NCBI RefSeq assembly: GCF_002920915.1
Contig: NZ_PQVF01000004.1
Span: forward strand, 310,001 to 374,000
Source of the DNA: Solitalea longa
GTDB lineage: Bacteria > Bacteroidota > Bacteroidia > Sphingobacteriales > Sphingobacteriaceae
Length of the DNA stretch: 64,000 nucleotides
Direction: 5' to 3'
Part shown: piece by piece, positions 1-9,159 of the stretch
How positions within the stretch are numbered: the first letter of the stretch is position 1
Layout of the letters: every line of letters begins with the position of its first letter
The notes under the pieces: model-generated
What the model saw: only the letters and a program-made list of their open reading frames with translations
Told to the model about the DNA's origin: nothing
The model's database searches: none
Position numbers and translations under genes: made by a program

Positions 1-1
1 A

Positions 2-598
2 AATGATAAATGGTTCGCTAAAAAAGAAAAAACTGCGGAGGAGGAAAAAAACAATGCTGCATCAGGTTTACGGATTTTAAGCATTACGGTTGATTCTGAG
101 CAAAACGAAAACATCGAATTAATTCCAGCCAAGGCCAGCGCGGGCTACCTTAATGGTTATGCCGATCCACAATATGTTGCTGAATTACCTAAATTCCATC
201 TTCCTTTTTTAAAAGGAGGAACCTTTAGGGCTTTTGAATTAAAGGGAGATTCTATGCTTCCATTGGAACCCGGAACCATTGTGGTTGGGGAATACATAGA
301 AAACTATGGCGAAATTAAATCGGGAGACACCTATGTTGTTTTAAGTAAAGATGAAGGAATTGTGTACAAACGTGTGACCAATAAAATTAAAGAAAACAAA
401 AAGCTGTTTTTGGCTTCTGATAATAAGCAGTATGAAACTTATAGCATAAACGCGGAGGATATTCTTGAAGTTTGGAGAGCCAAAGCCTTTATCAGCACCG
501 CCTTCCCTACCCCTTCTACTGAACCATCTTTAGAAAAGTTAACTGAAATGGTTGAACAATTGCAAAAAACAGTAACAAAGCTTAAAACAAATGATTAA
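2..598 (+). CDS. LexA/S24-family transcriptional regulator, 3' part (N-terminus outside window)
   Basis: The reading frame is open from base 2, so the N-terminal DNA-binding part, presumably a helix-turn-helix domain, lies before the window. What remains is an S24 peptidase-like (LexA/CI C-terminal) domain. It has an Ala-Gly pair (bases 140-145, context KASAGYL) at the place where LexA-type proteins self-cleave, the catalytic Ser in GDSM (Ser codon 251-253), and a Lys in the YKRV segment that fits the Ser/Lys dyad. A C-terminal tail with a predicted coiled-coil (LEKLTEMVEQLQKTV) follows. An ATG at 254 inside GDSM is internal, not the start. Family assignment is firm; which genes it controls cannot be seen. 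Confidence 0.85.
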   Translation, partial: NDKWFAKKEKTAEEEKNNAASGLRILSITVDSEQNENIELIPAKASAGYLNGYADPQYVAELPKFHLPFLKGGTFRAFELKGDSMLPLEPGTIVVGEYIENYGEIKSGDTYVVLSKDEGIVYKRVTNKIKENKKLFLASDNKQYETYSINAEDILEVWRAKAFISTAFPTPSTEPSLEKLTEMVEQLQKTVTKLKTND

Positions 599-623
599 CC
601 GCTAAACTGTTGAAAATAAAAAC

Positions 624-1178
624 ATGCTGGATCTAAACTTTGGTGAATTTCCAATTTTAACCACGAAAAGGCTCAGGTTACGACAGGCTCAAACTAAAGA
701 CACAGATAAACTTTTTGAGCTCAGAAGTCATCCGTATGTATTAAAATACCTCGACAGAGTTCCACCTAAATCAACTGATGAAATAAGAGAATTAATCAAA
801 CAGATTAAAAAAATATATTCATCAAATGATGGGATAAACTGGGTAATAACCATCATTGGAAACGATGAAATAGTCGGAACAATCGGATTTTGGAAAATTC
901 AGAAGGAACACCATCGGGCAGAAATTGGCTATATGCTTCACCCTGATTTTTGGAGGACGGGAATAATGTCGGAAGCTTTAGATTGTGTTTTGGCATATGG
1001 TTTTAACCAACTGAATTTTCATTCTGTTGAAGCTAATGTAAATCCTGCTAACAACGCCTCTATAAATCTTCTTAAAAAATTGAACTTTATTCAGGAGGCT
1101 TATTTCAAAGAAAACTATTATGCAAATGGTAAATTTCTTGATTCAGTAATTCTCTCATTATTAACACCTAATAAATAA
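624..1178 (+). CDS. GNAT-family N-acetyltransferase (RimJ/RimL type)
   Basis: 184 residues with the RimJ/RimL (Acetyltransf_3) layout: N-terminal TKRLRLRQAQ strand, the central IVGTIGFW strand, AEIGYMLHPDFWRTGIMSEAL as the acetyl-CoA-binding region (the pyrophosphate loop is WRTGIMSEA rather than a textbook RGxGxA), and the NPANNASINLLKKLNF motif typical of this branch. It would transfer acetyl from acetyl-CoA to an amine, in ribosomal-protein relatives an N-terminal alpha-amine. The actual substrate is unknown. It starts 25 bases after the regulator gene and may be cotranscribed with it. Confidence 0.85.
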   Translation: MLDLNFGEFPILTTKRLRLRQAQTKDTDKLFELRSHPYVLKYLDRVPPKSTDEIRELIKQIKKIYSSNDGINWVITIIGNDEIVGTIGFWKIQKEHHRAEIGYMLHPDFWRTGIMSEALDCVLAYGFNQLNFHSVEANVNPANNASINLLKKLNFIQEAYFKENYYANGKFLDSVILSLLTPNK

Positions 1179-1246
1179 AGACAGTTTTTTAAGCAGTGCT
1201 TTAAACCTTTCTCAATCAGTTTCATCAAAAAGTAAAATTTATTAAG

Positions 1247-1654
1247 ATGAAAAAACTGATTATGGCTGTTGCAGCCTTGTTAATAACGGTTGCAGCCTAT
1301 TCACAAGAAAGAACTCCTCGTGGTGCAGAAGAAAGGGCTTCTATGCAAACACAAAAAATGACAAAAAGCTTGTCATTGACTGATGACCAGCAAAAGAAAG
1401 TGCAGGACATTAACTTAATGTATGCCAAAAAAGTAGACGAATTGAGGGAAGCCAATGCCGGTGACCGGGAAGCGATGTTTAATGGCCTGAAAAAAATTGA
1501 TGGAGAAAAAGATGCGGCATTAAAGGTTGTGCTTTCTGAAAAACAAATGGCCGATTATGAAACTCTAAAAAAAGAGCGAATGGATAAAATGAAAGACCAA
1601 ATGAAAGAAAGAAAAGGATATAAAAATACCCCTAATAAAAAAGATACAGTTTAA
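1247..1654 (+). CDS. small exported Spy/DUF4890-like protein
   Basis: 135 residues. A signal peptide (MKKLIMAVAALLITVAAYSQ) is followed by a short, highly charged, mainly helical protein with the LSLTDDQQKKVQDI pattern seen in periplasmic Spy/LTxxQ-like and DUF4890 proteins, and a Lys/Asp-rich tail. By analogy it may be a periplasmic stress or chaperone-like protein, but this is inference from composition. It sits alone and ends just before a strong terminator, so it is probably monocistronic or the end of a unit with the upstream genes. Confidence 0.7.
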   Translation: MKKLIMAVAALLITVAAYSQERTPRGAEERASMQTQKMTKSLSLTDDQQKKVQDINLMYAKKVDELREANAGDREAMFNGLKKIDGEKDAALKVVLSEKQMADYETLKKERMDKMKDQMKERKGYKNTPNKKDTV

Positions 1655-1678
1655 TAATTCATCCATTTTGTTTTAGTG

Positions 1679-1707
1679 AAAAAGACATCCAGCGGATGTC
1701 TTTTTTT
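1679..1707 (+). terminator. intrinsic terminator between the exported protein gene and bioF
   Basis: A 12-bp perfect stem, AAAAAGACATCC (1679-1690) with GGATGTCTTTTT (1694-1705), 3-base loop and a run of seven T. An ATG at 1696, in frame with bioF, lies inside the 3' arm of this hairpin and is not a believable start codon. Confidence 0.9.
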
Positions 1708-1734
1708 ATAACTTGCAGTTCCCAAAACAAACGC

Positions 1735-2859
1735 ATGTCTTCAATTGAGAAATTTTTAACTAGTCAAATTAATAAGCTTAAAGACAACCATTTATTCCGA
1801 ACCCTAAGTGCAAATTCGGATTTGGTTGATTTCTCTTCAAACGATTACCTTGGGTTTTCCCGGTCAAATCTACTGAAGAATGCAATTGAAGAGGAACTTG
1901 CCAAACAGGCCAGTTGGATGATTGGATCAACGGGCTCCCGGTTGATCTCAGGTAATACACAATATGCTATCGATCTTGAAAATGATTTGGCAAAGTTTCA
2001 TAATGCAGAAGCGGGCTTATTGTTTAACTCTGGATATGATGCCAACCTGGGTATATTTTCATGCCTCCCGCAAAAAGGAGACACTATAATTTTAGATGAA
2101 AAAATACATGCCTGTATAATTGATGGTTCTCGCTTAAGCTATGCTAACAGATATAAATTCAGACATAATGACCTAGGCAGTTTAGAACAAAAGTTAAAAA
2201 TTGCAAAGGGAAATATTTTCATTGGAATTGAAAGCGTGTATTCGATGGATGGCGATTCTCCTGATCTAGTTGGCATGGTTGAATTAGCAGAAAAATATGA
2301 GGCGAACATTGTTATTGATGAAGCTCATGGAGCTGGCGTTTTTGGACCAAATGGAAAAGGCTTGGTTAGTGAACTAGGACTTGAAAAAAAAATTTTTGCA
2401 CGCATTCATACTTTTGGTAAAGCAATTGGTGCTCACGGCGCTATAGCTATGGGTTCAAAAGCACTACGTGACTTTTTAATTAATCATTCCAGAAGTTTTA
2501 TATATACTACAGCTGCTCCTTTTCATAGTTTGGCTGCAATTAAACTAGCATACAAAGAGTTAAACAAACAGCCTCAATTGCAAACTGATTTGCAGAATAA
2601 GATCTTACTTTTCAAATCAAATCTTGTAAAAAACAACCGTTTAATTGAGAGCTATTCCCCCATTCAATCGGTGGTATTTTCAGGTAATGAAAACGTATTG
2701 AAAGTATACGAAGCGCTTAAAAATAAAGGATTTAACGTGGGAGCGGTTAGATCTCCAACTGTTGCAAAAGGAATGGAGCGAATTAGGGTTTGCCTGCACC
2801 TGTTTAATTCAGATGATGAAATTTACAGATTGGTAAATGAATTCAATCAATACTTATAA
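1735..2859 (+). CDS. bioF: 8-amino-7-oxononanoate synthase (BioF-type PLP enzyme)
   Basis: 374 residues from the ATG at 1735; the upstream in-frame ATG (1696) is inside a terminator stem. Alpha-oxoamine synthase fold: SSNDYLGFS near the N-terminus, GSTGSRLISGNT, the DEAHGAGVFG motif carrying the PLP Asp, and HTFGKAIGAHGA with the Schiff-base Lys at about residue 229. It condenses pimeloyl-ACP/CoA with alanine to the biotin precursor KAPA. Other members of this fold (KBL, SPT) exist, but bioD 1.2 kb downstream on the same strand favours the biotin role. A nagA-like gene sits between the two. Confidence 0.85.
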   Translation: MSSIEKFLTSQINKLKDNHLFRTLSANSDLVDFSSNDYLGFSRSNLLKNAIEEELAKQASWMIGSTGSRLISGNTQYAIDLENDLAKFHNAEAGLLFNSGYDANLGIFSCLPQKGDTIILDEKIHACIIDGSRLSYANRYKFRHNDLGSLEQKLKIAKGNIFIGIESVYSMDGDSPDLVGMVELAEKYEANIVIDEAHGAGVFGPNGKGLVSELGLEKKIFARIHTFGKAIGAHGAIAMGSKALRDFLINHSRSFIYTTAAPFHSLAAIKLAYKELNKQPQLQTDLQNKILLFKSNLVKNNRLIESYSPIQSVVFSGNENVLKVYEALKNKGFNVGAVRSPTVAKGMERIRVCLHLFNSDDEIYRLVNEFNQYL

Positions 2860-2933
2860 AAAATAACTAATGGTAGTTGGTAATCAGGATTCTATTTACT
2901 CTATTTATCCCCCATAAAACCAAACCATTAAGT

Positions 2934-4055
2934 ATGTATGCGCTAAGAAATTCTACTATTTACACCGGAACCAGCATTGAGCAACGAAAGGCCATTTTAA
3001 TTGACGAAAGCAACATTATTGATATCATTAACGAAAAAGATCTTCCTTCTGATATAAAGTGTTATAATTTAAATGGATTAAATCTGGCGCCGGGCTTTAT
3101 TGATCTACAAGTTTATGGAGGAGGAAAGGCTTTACTATCAGTTAATCCCACTGTTGAAGCTCTTCATACGATCAATGAAAGTTTTCAAAAATCAGGAACC
3201 ACACGCTTCCTGATTACCATTCCAACAAGTTCACCAGAAATCATTTCGGCTTGCATTAAGGCCACCAAACAGTATTTAGACGAAGGTGGTTCAGGGCTAA
3301 TAGGGCTCCATCTGGAAGGACCTTTTATTAACTCTGAGAAAAAAGGTGCTCATAATGAACATTACATTCAATCTGTTTCATTAGCTGATTTAAAAAAATT
3401 AGTAGAAGAAGCCCAGGGTGTTGTAAAAATGATCACTCTTGCCCCTGAACAGTGCAATGCTGAATGTATTGAATTTTTACAGGACAATAATATTATCATT
3501 TCAGCAGGCCATAGCAATGCAACCTACCAACAAGCTAAAGATGCATTTGATTTGGGAGTGAATACCTGTACGCATTTATTCAATGCCATGTCGGGTTTTT
3601 CACACCGTGAACCAGGCCTTGTTGGTGCCATTTATGACTCAGATAATGTATATGCCAGCATCATTCCAGACGGTTTTCATTCCGATTTTGCAGCAGTAAG
3701 AATCAGTAAGAAGATCATGAACAATCGTTTATTTATTATCACCGACGCAGTGGTTGAAAACCTTAAAGGTGATTTTATTTACAGAGCTGAATCAGGAAGA
3801 TTTGTTGATGGGAAAGGTACTCTTGCCGGATCGTCATTAACAATGATGCAAGCAGTGAAAAATTGTATTGAAAAAGCAGACATTGATGTAGACGAAGCCA
3901 TTCGGATGGCAAGTACTTATCCTGCAAAAGTTATAGGGCTTCAGCATCATCTTGGAAAAATTGCCCCTGGCTTTGCTGCTGACTTTGTAGTTTTTGATGA
4001 CAGTTATCATGTTCATAATATTGTTTCAGAAGGCAGGTTCATTGCCATTGATTAA
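2934..4055 (+). CDS. nagA: N-acetylglucosamine-6-phosphate deacetylase
   Basis: 373 residues from the ATG at 2934; an earlier in-frame ATG at 2877 would add 19 residues that do not look like the family. Amidohydrolase-superfamily motifs in order: PGFIDLQVYGG, HLEGPF (metal Glu near 128), SAGHSNA (His near 193), THLFNAMSG (His near 214), DGFHSD and ITDAV (catalytic Asp near 271). It removes acetate from GlcNAc-6-P, feeding amino-sugar catabolism or cell-wall recycling in the cytoplasm. It lies 74 bases after bioF and about 60 before bioD, an unexpected place. No nagB is nearby. Confidence 0.88.
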   Translation: MYALRNSTIYTGTSIEQRKAILIDESNIIDIINEKDLPSDIKCYNLNGLNLAPGFIDLQVYGGGKALLSVNPTVEALHTINESFQKSGTTRFLITIPTSSPEIISACIKATKQYLDEGGSGLIGLHLEGPFINSEKKGAHNEHYIQSVSLADLKKLVEEAQGVVKMITLAPEQCNAECIEFLQDNNIIISAGHSNATYQQAKDAFDLGVNTCTHLFNAMSGFSHREPGLVGAIYDSDNVYASIIPDGFHSDFAAVRISKKIMNNRLFIITDAVVENLKGDFIYRAESGRFVDGKGTLAGSSLTMMQAVKNCIEKADIDVDEAIRMASTYPAKVIGLQHHLGKIAPGFAADFVVFDDSYHVHNIVSEGRFIAID

Positions 4056-4101
4056 CTAATAATTTGACAAGTAAATCATACCTTTGGCTTCCTTCTATGC
4101 A

Positions 4102-4110
4102 GAGGAGGAA
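4102..4110 (+). promoter_or_regulatory. ribosome-binding site that decides the bioD start
   Basis: GAGGAGGAA lies seven bases before the ATG at 4118. Shine-Dalgarno sites this strong are rare in the window, and it selects 4118 over the upstream in-frame starts at 4064 and 4097. Confidence 0.6.
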
Positions 4111-4117
4111 GCTAAGT

Positions 4118-4741
4118 ATGATTACGCAACCTAAACCTTATTTTATTACCGGAATTGGAACCGGAATTGGGAAAACGCTGGTTTCGACAATATTGATTGA
4201 AAAGTTTGGTTGGGATTACTGGAAACCGATACAGTCCGGTGATCTCGAAAACTCCGACACGCTTTCCGTTCAAACGCTATTAAGCAATAACACAACAAAT
4301 TTTCATCCCGAAACATATAGGTTAACTCAACCTTATTCCCCTCATAAATCAGCACGAATTGACGGTATTACTATTGACTTAAATAATTTCAAACTACCTC
4401 AAACTGATAACCAACTTTTAATTGAAGGCGCAGGAGGCTTGATGGTACCATTAAATGAACACTCACTAATTATCGATCTGATCCAACAGCTTAATGCCGA
4501 TGTTATCTTGGTTTCGCAAAATTACCTTGGAAGTATCAATCACACGCTCCTTTCATTCGAGATCTTGAAAAAAAGAAATATCCCCGTAAAAGGCATCATA
4601 TTTAATGGAGCAGCTGACCCAAGTACCGAAGAATTTATTTTGAACTACACCAACACACCCTGTTTAGGAAAAATACCAATACTCGAACCGGTCAATAAAG
4701 AATCTATCCAATCGGCCGGAAAATTTATTATCGAATTTTAA
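4118..4741 (+). CDS. bioD: dethiobiotin synthetase
   Basis: 207 residues from the ATG chosen by the GAGGAGG site. P-loop ATPase of the BioD family: Walker A TGIGTGIGKT at about residues 10-19, the PIQSGD substrate segment with the conserved K-P-I-Q-S-G context, and EGAGGLMVPLNE. It closes the ureido ring of dethiobiotin from DAPA, CO2 and ATP. It completes a bioF...bioD pair split by nagA; bioA, bioB and bioC are not in the window. Length is at the short end normal for Bacteroidota. Confidence 0.92.
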   Translation: MITQPKPYFITGIGTGIGKTLVSTILIEKFGWDYWKPIQSGDLENSDTLSVQTLLSNNTTNFHPETYRLTQPYSPHKSARIDGITIDLNNFKLPQTDNQLLIEGAGGLMVPLNEHSLIIDLIQQLNADVILVSQNYLGSINHTLLSFEILKKRNIPVKGIIFNGAADPSTEEFILNYTNTPCLGKIPILEPVNKESIQSAGKFIIEF

Positions 4742-4779
4742 AAATCAATATAAAACCTAATTAATTAATATAAAGCCAA

Positions 4780-6063
4780 ATGAAAAAGCTGCTAATTTCC
4801 TGCTTACTAATCGCAGTAAATACATTTGTATTTGCACAAAAAGTTTCTCCAAAATTTAATCAGAAAGAGGTAGAACGTATTATTTCCACTCTTGCCTCCG
4901 ACAAAATGCAAGGTCGGGCTTCCTTTACACCTTATATTGACAAGGCAGCTAATTTTATCAGCACTGAATTTAAAAAAATAGGCCTCAAAACTTTCAACAA
5001 CAGTGGAAGCTATCTTCAGTCATTTAAAATGGTTCAACCTAAAACTATTAAAACGATTGCGACATGGAATCAGCAACCACTTAATGAAAATCATATAATT
5101 GCATTTACGTCAAGGCCTGAGCTTAAAATCAATGAAACCTCGGGATATGAAAAGGTATTTATTAAGGCCTCTGATAATTTTTTCACTGTTGCGCGTCAAT
5201 TAATACCCGGCAAAAAAAATTGCCTGGTAATGGTAGATTCAGAGCATGCGAAAAAATTTGACCGTTTAAACTATCTGAAGGAGTACCTATTTAAAAGTGA
5301 AAACAGTGTAGTTTTTGTACTTACTAACGAAGAACCAAAAACGTTTTCAATAGAAATCTCTCATGAAATTAAAGAACTTAAGCTGGCTAATGTGGTGGGC
5401 GTTCTTCCAGGTAAAAAGCTAAAAAATGAATATGTGATCTTTTCAGGTCATTATGACCACTTGGGCATAGAAAAACCGATTAATGGAGATTCGATTTACA
5501 ATGGAGCAAATGATGATGCTTCTGGTATTACCGCCATTATTTCGTTGGCAAAATATTATAAAGAGCTAAACAACAATGAACGAAGCATCATATTTGTTGC
5601 TTTTACGGCCGAAGAAATTGGCGGCTTTGGTTCTCAATATTTTTCAAACCAGTTAGATCCCCAAAAAGTAGCGGCAATGTTCAATATTGAAATGATTGGA
5701 ACTGAAAGCAAATGGGGAACAAACTCAGCCTACATTACCGGTTACGAGAAAACCAACATGGGCGAGATCTTACAAAAGAATTTAAAAGGAACAAACTTCA
5801 CTTTTTACCCCGACCCATACACTGAGCAACAATTGTTTTATCGTAGTGATAATGCAACCCTCGCACGTAAAGGTGTTCCGGCACATACCATTTCTACTTC
5901 CAAAATGGATAATGAACCGAATTACCACAAATCAAGTGATGAAGTTAAAACACTGGATTTAACCAATATGAATAACATCATTAAATCAATTGCAATTAGT
6001 GCCGGTACAATTATTAGCGGAAAAGACACGCCTACTCGGGTAGATGCTTCGCAATTGAAATAA
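4780..6063 (+). CDS. exported M28-family zinc aminopeptidase
   Basis: 427 residues. Signal peptide (MKKLLISCLLIAVNTFVFAQ), then an M28 catalytic domain with the zinc ligands in their usual order: SGHYDHLG (His), NGANDDASG (bridging Asp), FTAEEIGGFGS (Glu-Glu, base and ligand) and NIEMIGTE. A late PAHTIST segment may supply the final His. It removes N-terminal amino acids from peptides in the periplasm or outside. The next gene, also an exported peptidase on the same strand, suggests a shared role in protein feeding. Confidence 0.88.
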   Translation: MKKLLISCLLIAVNTFVFAQKVSPKFNQKEVERIISTLASDKMQGRASFTPYIDKAANFISTEFKKIGLKTFNNSGSYLQSFKMVQPKTIKTIATWNQQPLNENHIIAFTSRPELKINETSGYEKVFIKASDNFFTVARQLIPGKKNCLVMVDSEHAKKFDRLNYLKEYLFKSENSVVFVLTNEEPKTFSIEISHEIKELKLANVVGVLPGKKLKNEYVIFSGHYDHLGIEKPINGDSIYNGANDDASGITAIISLAKYYKELNNNERSIIFVAFTAEEIGGFGSQYFSNQLDPQKVAAMFNIEMIGTESKWGTNSAYITGYEKTNMGEILQKNLKGTNFTFYPDPYTEQQLFYRSDNATLARKGVPAHTISTSKMDNEPNYHKSSDEVKTLDLTNMNNIIKSIAISAGTIISGKDTPTRVDASQLK

Positions 6064-6114
6064 TATTACTGTGGTGGATAAGTCACGAATAAAATACAAG
6101 CAGAACGTTAAAAA

Positions 6115-6147
6115 TTGATAGTTAAGCCAATAGAATGAATATTTTTG
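6115..6147 (+). promoter_or_regulatory. probable promoter of the DPP-IV gene
   Basis: TATTTTTG at 6140-6147 is an exact Bacteroidota -7 box (TAnnTTTG), with TTG at 6115-6117, 22 bases upstream, as a possible -33 element. The ATG at 6172 would then have a short leader. A TTG codon at 6145 in frame with the gene overlaps this box and is not a start. Confidence 0.5.
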
Positions 6148-6171
6148 GCTAGAAGTTTAATAAACCTTTCA

Positions 6172-8358
6172 ATGAAGTTTAGTTATAAAATTATTGCCAT
6201 TGCTTTCCTATTAACATCGGGAGCAATAACCAGCTTTGCACAGCAAAAAGAAATTTCATTACAAGATGCCATTCTTGGTCGTCAGTCAAAATTTGGAGAA
6301 GAACGCTTACGGGGTTTACAATGGGTAAAAAACAGTAGCAGTTATTCTTATTTTGATGGAAAAAATCTGATGATAGGATCTGTAGCCAATACCAAAGCAA
6401 ATCCGATTTTATCATTGGATGAATTGTCAACTATTTCGGGAGAATCATTTAGAAGCTGGCCACAATTAATGTGGGTTGATGCAGATCATTTCAAACTTAC
6501 AGTAAATGGAAAATTCATCTTAGTTGATCTGAAATCAAAATCGGCTCAAACACTAAATTCATTTACTAAGGTAGCTGAAAATCTAGACATTGAGCCCTCT
6601 ACCGGCAATGCCGCTTTTACCAAAGGAGATAACCTATTTGTTAGTATTAATGGTAAAGAATCACAAGTTACAAACGATACACAATGGGGAATTAAAAACG
6701 GAAAAAGTACGCACCGTGAAGAATTCGGCATTGCAAAAGGAACTTTTTGGTCACCAAAAGGAAACTTATTAGCATTCTATCGTGAAGATGCGACTATGGT
6801 AACTGATTATCCATTGGTTAACACTGATGTTCGTCCAGCAAAACTGGAAAACATTAAATACCCTATGGCTGGTATGAAAAGTCATGAAGTTACTGTTGGC
6901 GTTCATAACCCTAGCAACGGTAAAACTGTTTTTCTACAAACAGGTGAACCTAAAGAACAATATTTGACCAATATTCATTGGAGTGAGGATGAAAAATCGG
7001 TTTTCATTGCGGTATTGAACCGTGACCAAAATGAATTGAAATATAACCAATACGATGCAGCAACCGGAAGTTTTATAAAAACGCTGTTTACTGAAACACA
7101 TTCAAAATATGTTCATCCCGAGCATGAAGCCATTAATCTTAAAAATTCATTTTTATGGCAAAGTGAAACCAAAGGTTTCAGCCATTTTTATCAATATGAT
7201 TTAAATGGAAAGTTGATAAAAGATATAAACACAGGAAAGATCATTGTTAGAAAATATCTAGGCATTGATGCTACAGAAACCAAGCTTTATTTCACTGGTA
7301 ATCATGCGGACAGCATTGACATCCAGGCGTATGTGGTTGATATCACCAAAAAGGCGAATAAACAAGGAGAACTTGTCCCAACTCGTCTTTCTAAAGAAAA
7401 TGGATTTCATGATCAAGTGAGTTTATCAACCGATGCGAAATTCATTATCGACCAATTCAGCAGTACCAATGTTCCATTAAAGATCAACCTTATATCTGTG
7501 GATGGAAAAACAACTTCTACCCTATTGAATTCAAAAAATCCCTTAAGTGATTATAAGTTTGGCTCTAATGAATTGGTTAAATTAAAAGCCGATAATGGAA
7601 CACTTCTTTATGGTCGAATGATTAAACCGTTTGACTTTAATCCGAATAAAAAATACCCGGTTGTGGTTTACGTTTATAACGGACCGAACGTTCAAATGGT
7701 TACAAATACCTGGACTACCGGTGCGCCTTATTGGATGTATTACCTTGCCAATAAAGGATACATTGTATTTACTGTTGATGGACGCGGAAGTAAAAACCGT
7801 GGACAAGCATTTGAGCAGGCTACTTTCCGTAATTTAGGTCAAGAAGAAATGAAGGACCAATTAGTGGGAGTAAATTATCTTAAATCTTTGCCATTTGTGA
7901 ATGCCGATAAAATGGCAATCCACGGTTGGAGTTACGGTGGATTTATGACTACGAGTTTAATGACTAAATATCCTGATGTTTTTAAGGTTGGTGTTGCAGG
8001 CGGGCCGGTAATCGACTGGAGCTATTATGAAATTATGTACACAGAACGTTATATGGATACTCCTCAGGCAAATCCAGAAGGTTATGCTCAAACATCGTTG
8101 CTTGACAAAGCTAAAAACCTAAAAGGAAATTTATTGCTTATACACGGAACTGTTGACCCGGTTGTGGTTTGGCAACACAGCCAAAATTTTATTAAAAAGT
8201 GTATTGAGAATGGAATTCCGGTAGATTATTTCGTTTATCCGGGTCATGAACACAATGTTAGCGGTAAAGATCGTGTGCATTTGTACAATAAAGTAATTGA
8301 ATACATCGACGAGAAATTAAATAAACCTGAAGCTAATACAAAAGCAGCAAGTAACTAA
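6172..8358 (+). CDS. S9-family dipeptidyl-peptidase IV
   Basis: 728 residues from the ATG at 6172, where the signal peptide MKFSYKIIAIAFLLTSG begins. An N-terminal beta-propeller (DPPIV_N) carries the HREEFG pair (Glu183-Glu184) that holds the free amino end of substrates. The C-terminal alpha/beta hydrolase has the triad Ser587 in GWSYGGF, Asp662 in GTVDPVV and His694 in GHEHNV. The enzyme cuts X-Pro (and X-Ala) dipeptides from polypeptides in the periplasm. With M28 upstream and S46 downstream it forms a peptide-degrading group. Confidence 0.93.
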   Translation: MKFSYKIIAIAFLLTSGAITSFAQQKEISLQDAILGRQSKFGEERLRGLQWVKNSSSYSYFDGKNLMIGSVANTKANPILSLDELSTISGESFRSWPQLMWVDADHFKLTVNGKFILVDLKSKSAQTLNSFTKVAENLDIEPSTGNAAFTKGDNLFVSINGKESQVTNDTQWGIKNGKSTHREEFGIAKGTFWSPKGNLLAFYREDATMVTDYPLVNTDVRPAKLENIKYPMAGMKSHEVTVGVHNPSNGKTVFLQTGEPKEQYLTNIHWSEDEKSVFIAVLNRDQNELKYNQYDAATGSFIKTLFTETHSKYVHPEHEAINLKNSFLWQSETKGFSHFYQYDLNGKLIKDINTGKIIVRKYLGIDATETKLYFTGNHADSIDIQAYVVDITKKANKQGELVPTRLSKENGFHDQVSLSTDAKFIIDQFSSTNVPLKINLISVDGKTTSTLLNSKNPLSDYKFGSNELVKLKADNGTLLYGRMIKPFDFNPNKKYPVVVYVYNGPNVQMVTNTWTTGAPYWMYYLANKGYIVFTVDGRGSKNRGQAFEQATFRNLGQEEMKDQLVGVNYLKSLPFVNADKMAIHGWSYGGFMTTSLMTKYPDVFKVGVAGGPVIDWSYYEIMYTERYMDTPQANPEGYAQTSLLDKAKNLKGNLLLIHGTVDPVVVWQHSQNFIKKCIENGIPVDYFVYPGHEHNVSGKDRVHLYNKVIEYIDEKLNKPEANTKAASN

Positions 8359-8362
8359 TACA

Positions 8363-8387
8363 AAATGGCCCCAAATTGGGGCCATTT
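8363..8387. terminator. bidirectional terminator between DPP-IV and the beta-barrel gene
   Basis: AAATGGCCCC (8363-8372) pairs with GGGGCCATTT across a 5-base loop. It serves two convergent genes. The same core recurs at 9166-9183. Confidence 0.8.
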
Positions 8388-8420
8388 CATTATAAAAAAA
8401 ATACTGTTTAACTACTTTTT

Positions 8421-9071
8421 TTAAAATCTATATCCAATATAAAAATTCATAACGGAATTACGTGTAGAAAAACTCGGTAATGTTATAGGTAACTCATCCT
8501 CATTCTGGCTGTTTGATTCGTTAACAATGTTGCTTAATCCCATATAATATTTTAAACCCATAACGAACCCTTCTGCAATAGCTTTAGATGTAAATTCAAC
8601 CCCTCCATTCAAACCATAATCAAACTTATTAAAGTGATGGGTAATTGTAGACTGGTAATCAGTATTTCCACAACCGCAATTGGCTTTTAACAATATACCG
8701 AATTGCATTCCAGCAAAGAAACTGGCCCATGGAACCGGCTGATAGTTTACCGAAGGAGTTAAATAAGCGTAACTACTCACAAGAAAACCATCATTGGTAC
8801 CATACTCATTATATCCATAACCCTGTCGCGAAAATATTAAATCCGACTGAACACCAAACTTATCCCAAGCCCGCCAAAGAGCTGATGCCCCCAATGAATA
8901 TCCTGAATAATTCTCTATAGTATATGATGGCTGACTGTTGGTAATGCGAGAAAGATTATACCCGCCAACAATCCCGATTTTAATAGGTGCAACTTCCTTA
9001 TAACGATAGTTTTGAGCGAAGATCATTAAGGGCATTGCGATTAGAAAGAGCGAAATTTTTAGAGTTTTCAT
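8421..9071 (-). CDS. outer-membrane beta-barrel (porin-like) protein
   Basis: 216 residues. Signal peptide (MKTLKISLFLIAMPLMIFAQ) and alternating hydrophobic strands rich in Tyr, Gly and Phe (GGYNLSRI, FFAGMQFGILL, YGLNGGVEF), ending in the aromatic FYIGYRF expected for BAM-dependent insertion. It looks like the OMP_b-brl / PorT-like families of Bacteroidota. Ligand or role is unknown. A CGC motif within the third extracellular loop (ANCGCGN) could form a disulfide. It stands alone between two near-identical terminators. Confidence 0.72.
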   Translation of the reverse strand: MKTLKISLFLIAMPLMIFAQNYRYKEVAPIKIGIVGGYNLSRITNSQPSYTIENYSGYSLGASALWRAWDKFGVQSDLIFSRQGYGYNEYGTNDGFLVSSYAYLTPSVNYQPVPWASFFAGMQFGILLKANCGCGNTDYQSTITHHFNKFDYGLNGGVEFTSKAIAEGFVMGLKYYMGLSNIVNESNSQNEDELPITLPSFSTRNSVMNFYIGYRF

Positions 9072-9159
9072 AATGTAAGAGCGATAATTACTGTAAAGAA
9101 TATGTTAGTTCAAGATGTTTCCATATGAAAAGATTATATATAATTTAGGGAAAAATAAT

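Noticed and set aside
1-1200. Prophage suggested by the S24-type regulator
   Set aside because: No integrase, capsid or lysis genes follow; all neighbours look like normal chromosomal genes.
1696-1734. Upstream in-frame ATG for bioF at 1696
   Set aside because: It lies inside the 3' arm of a strong terminator hairpin and adds residues not typical of BioF; 1735 is used.
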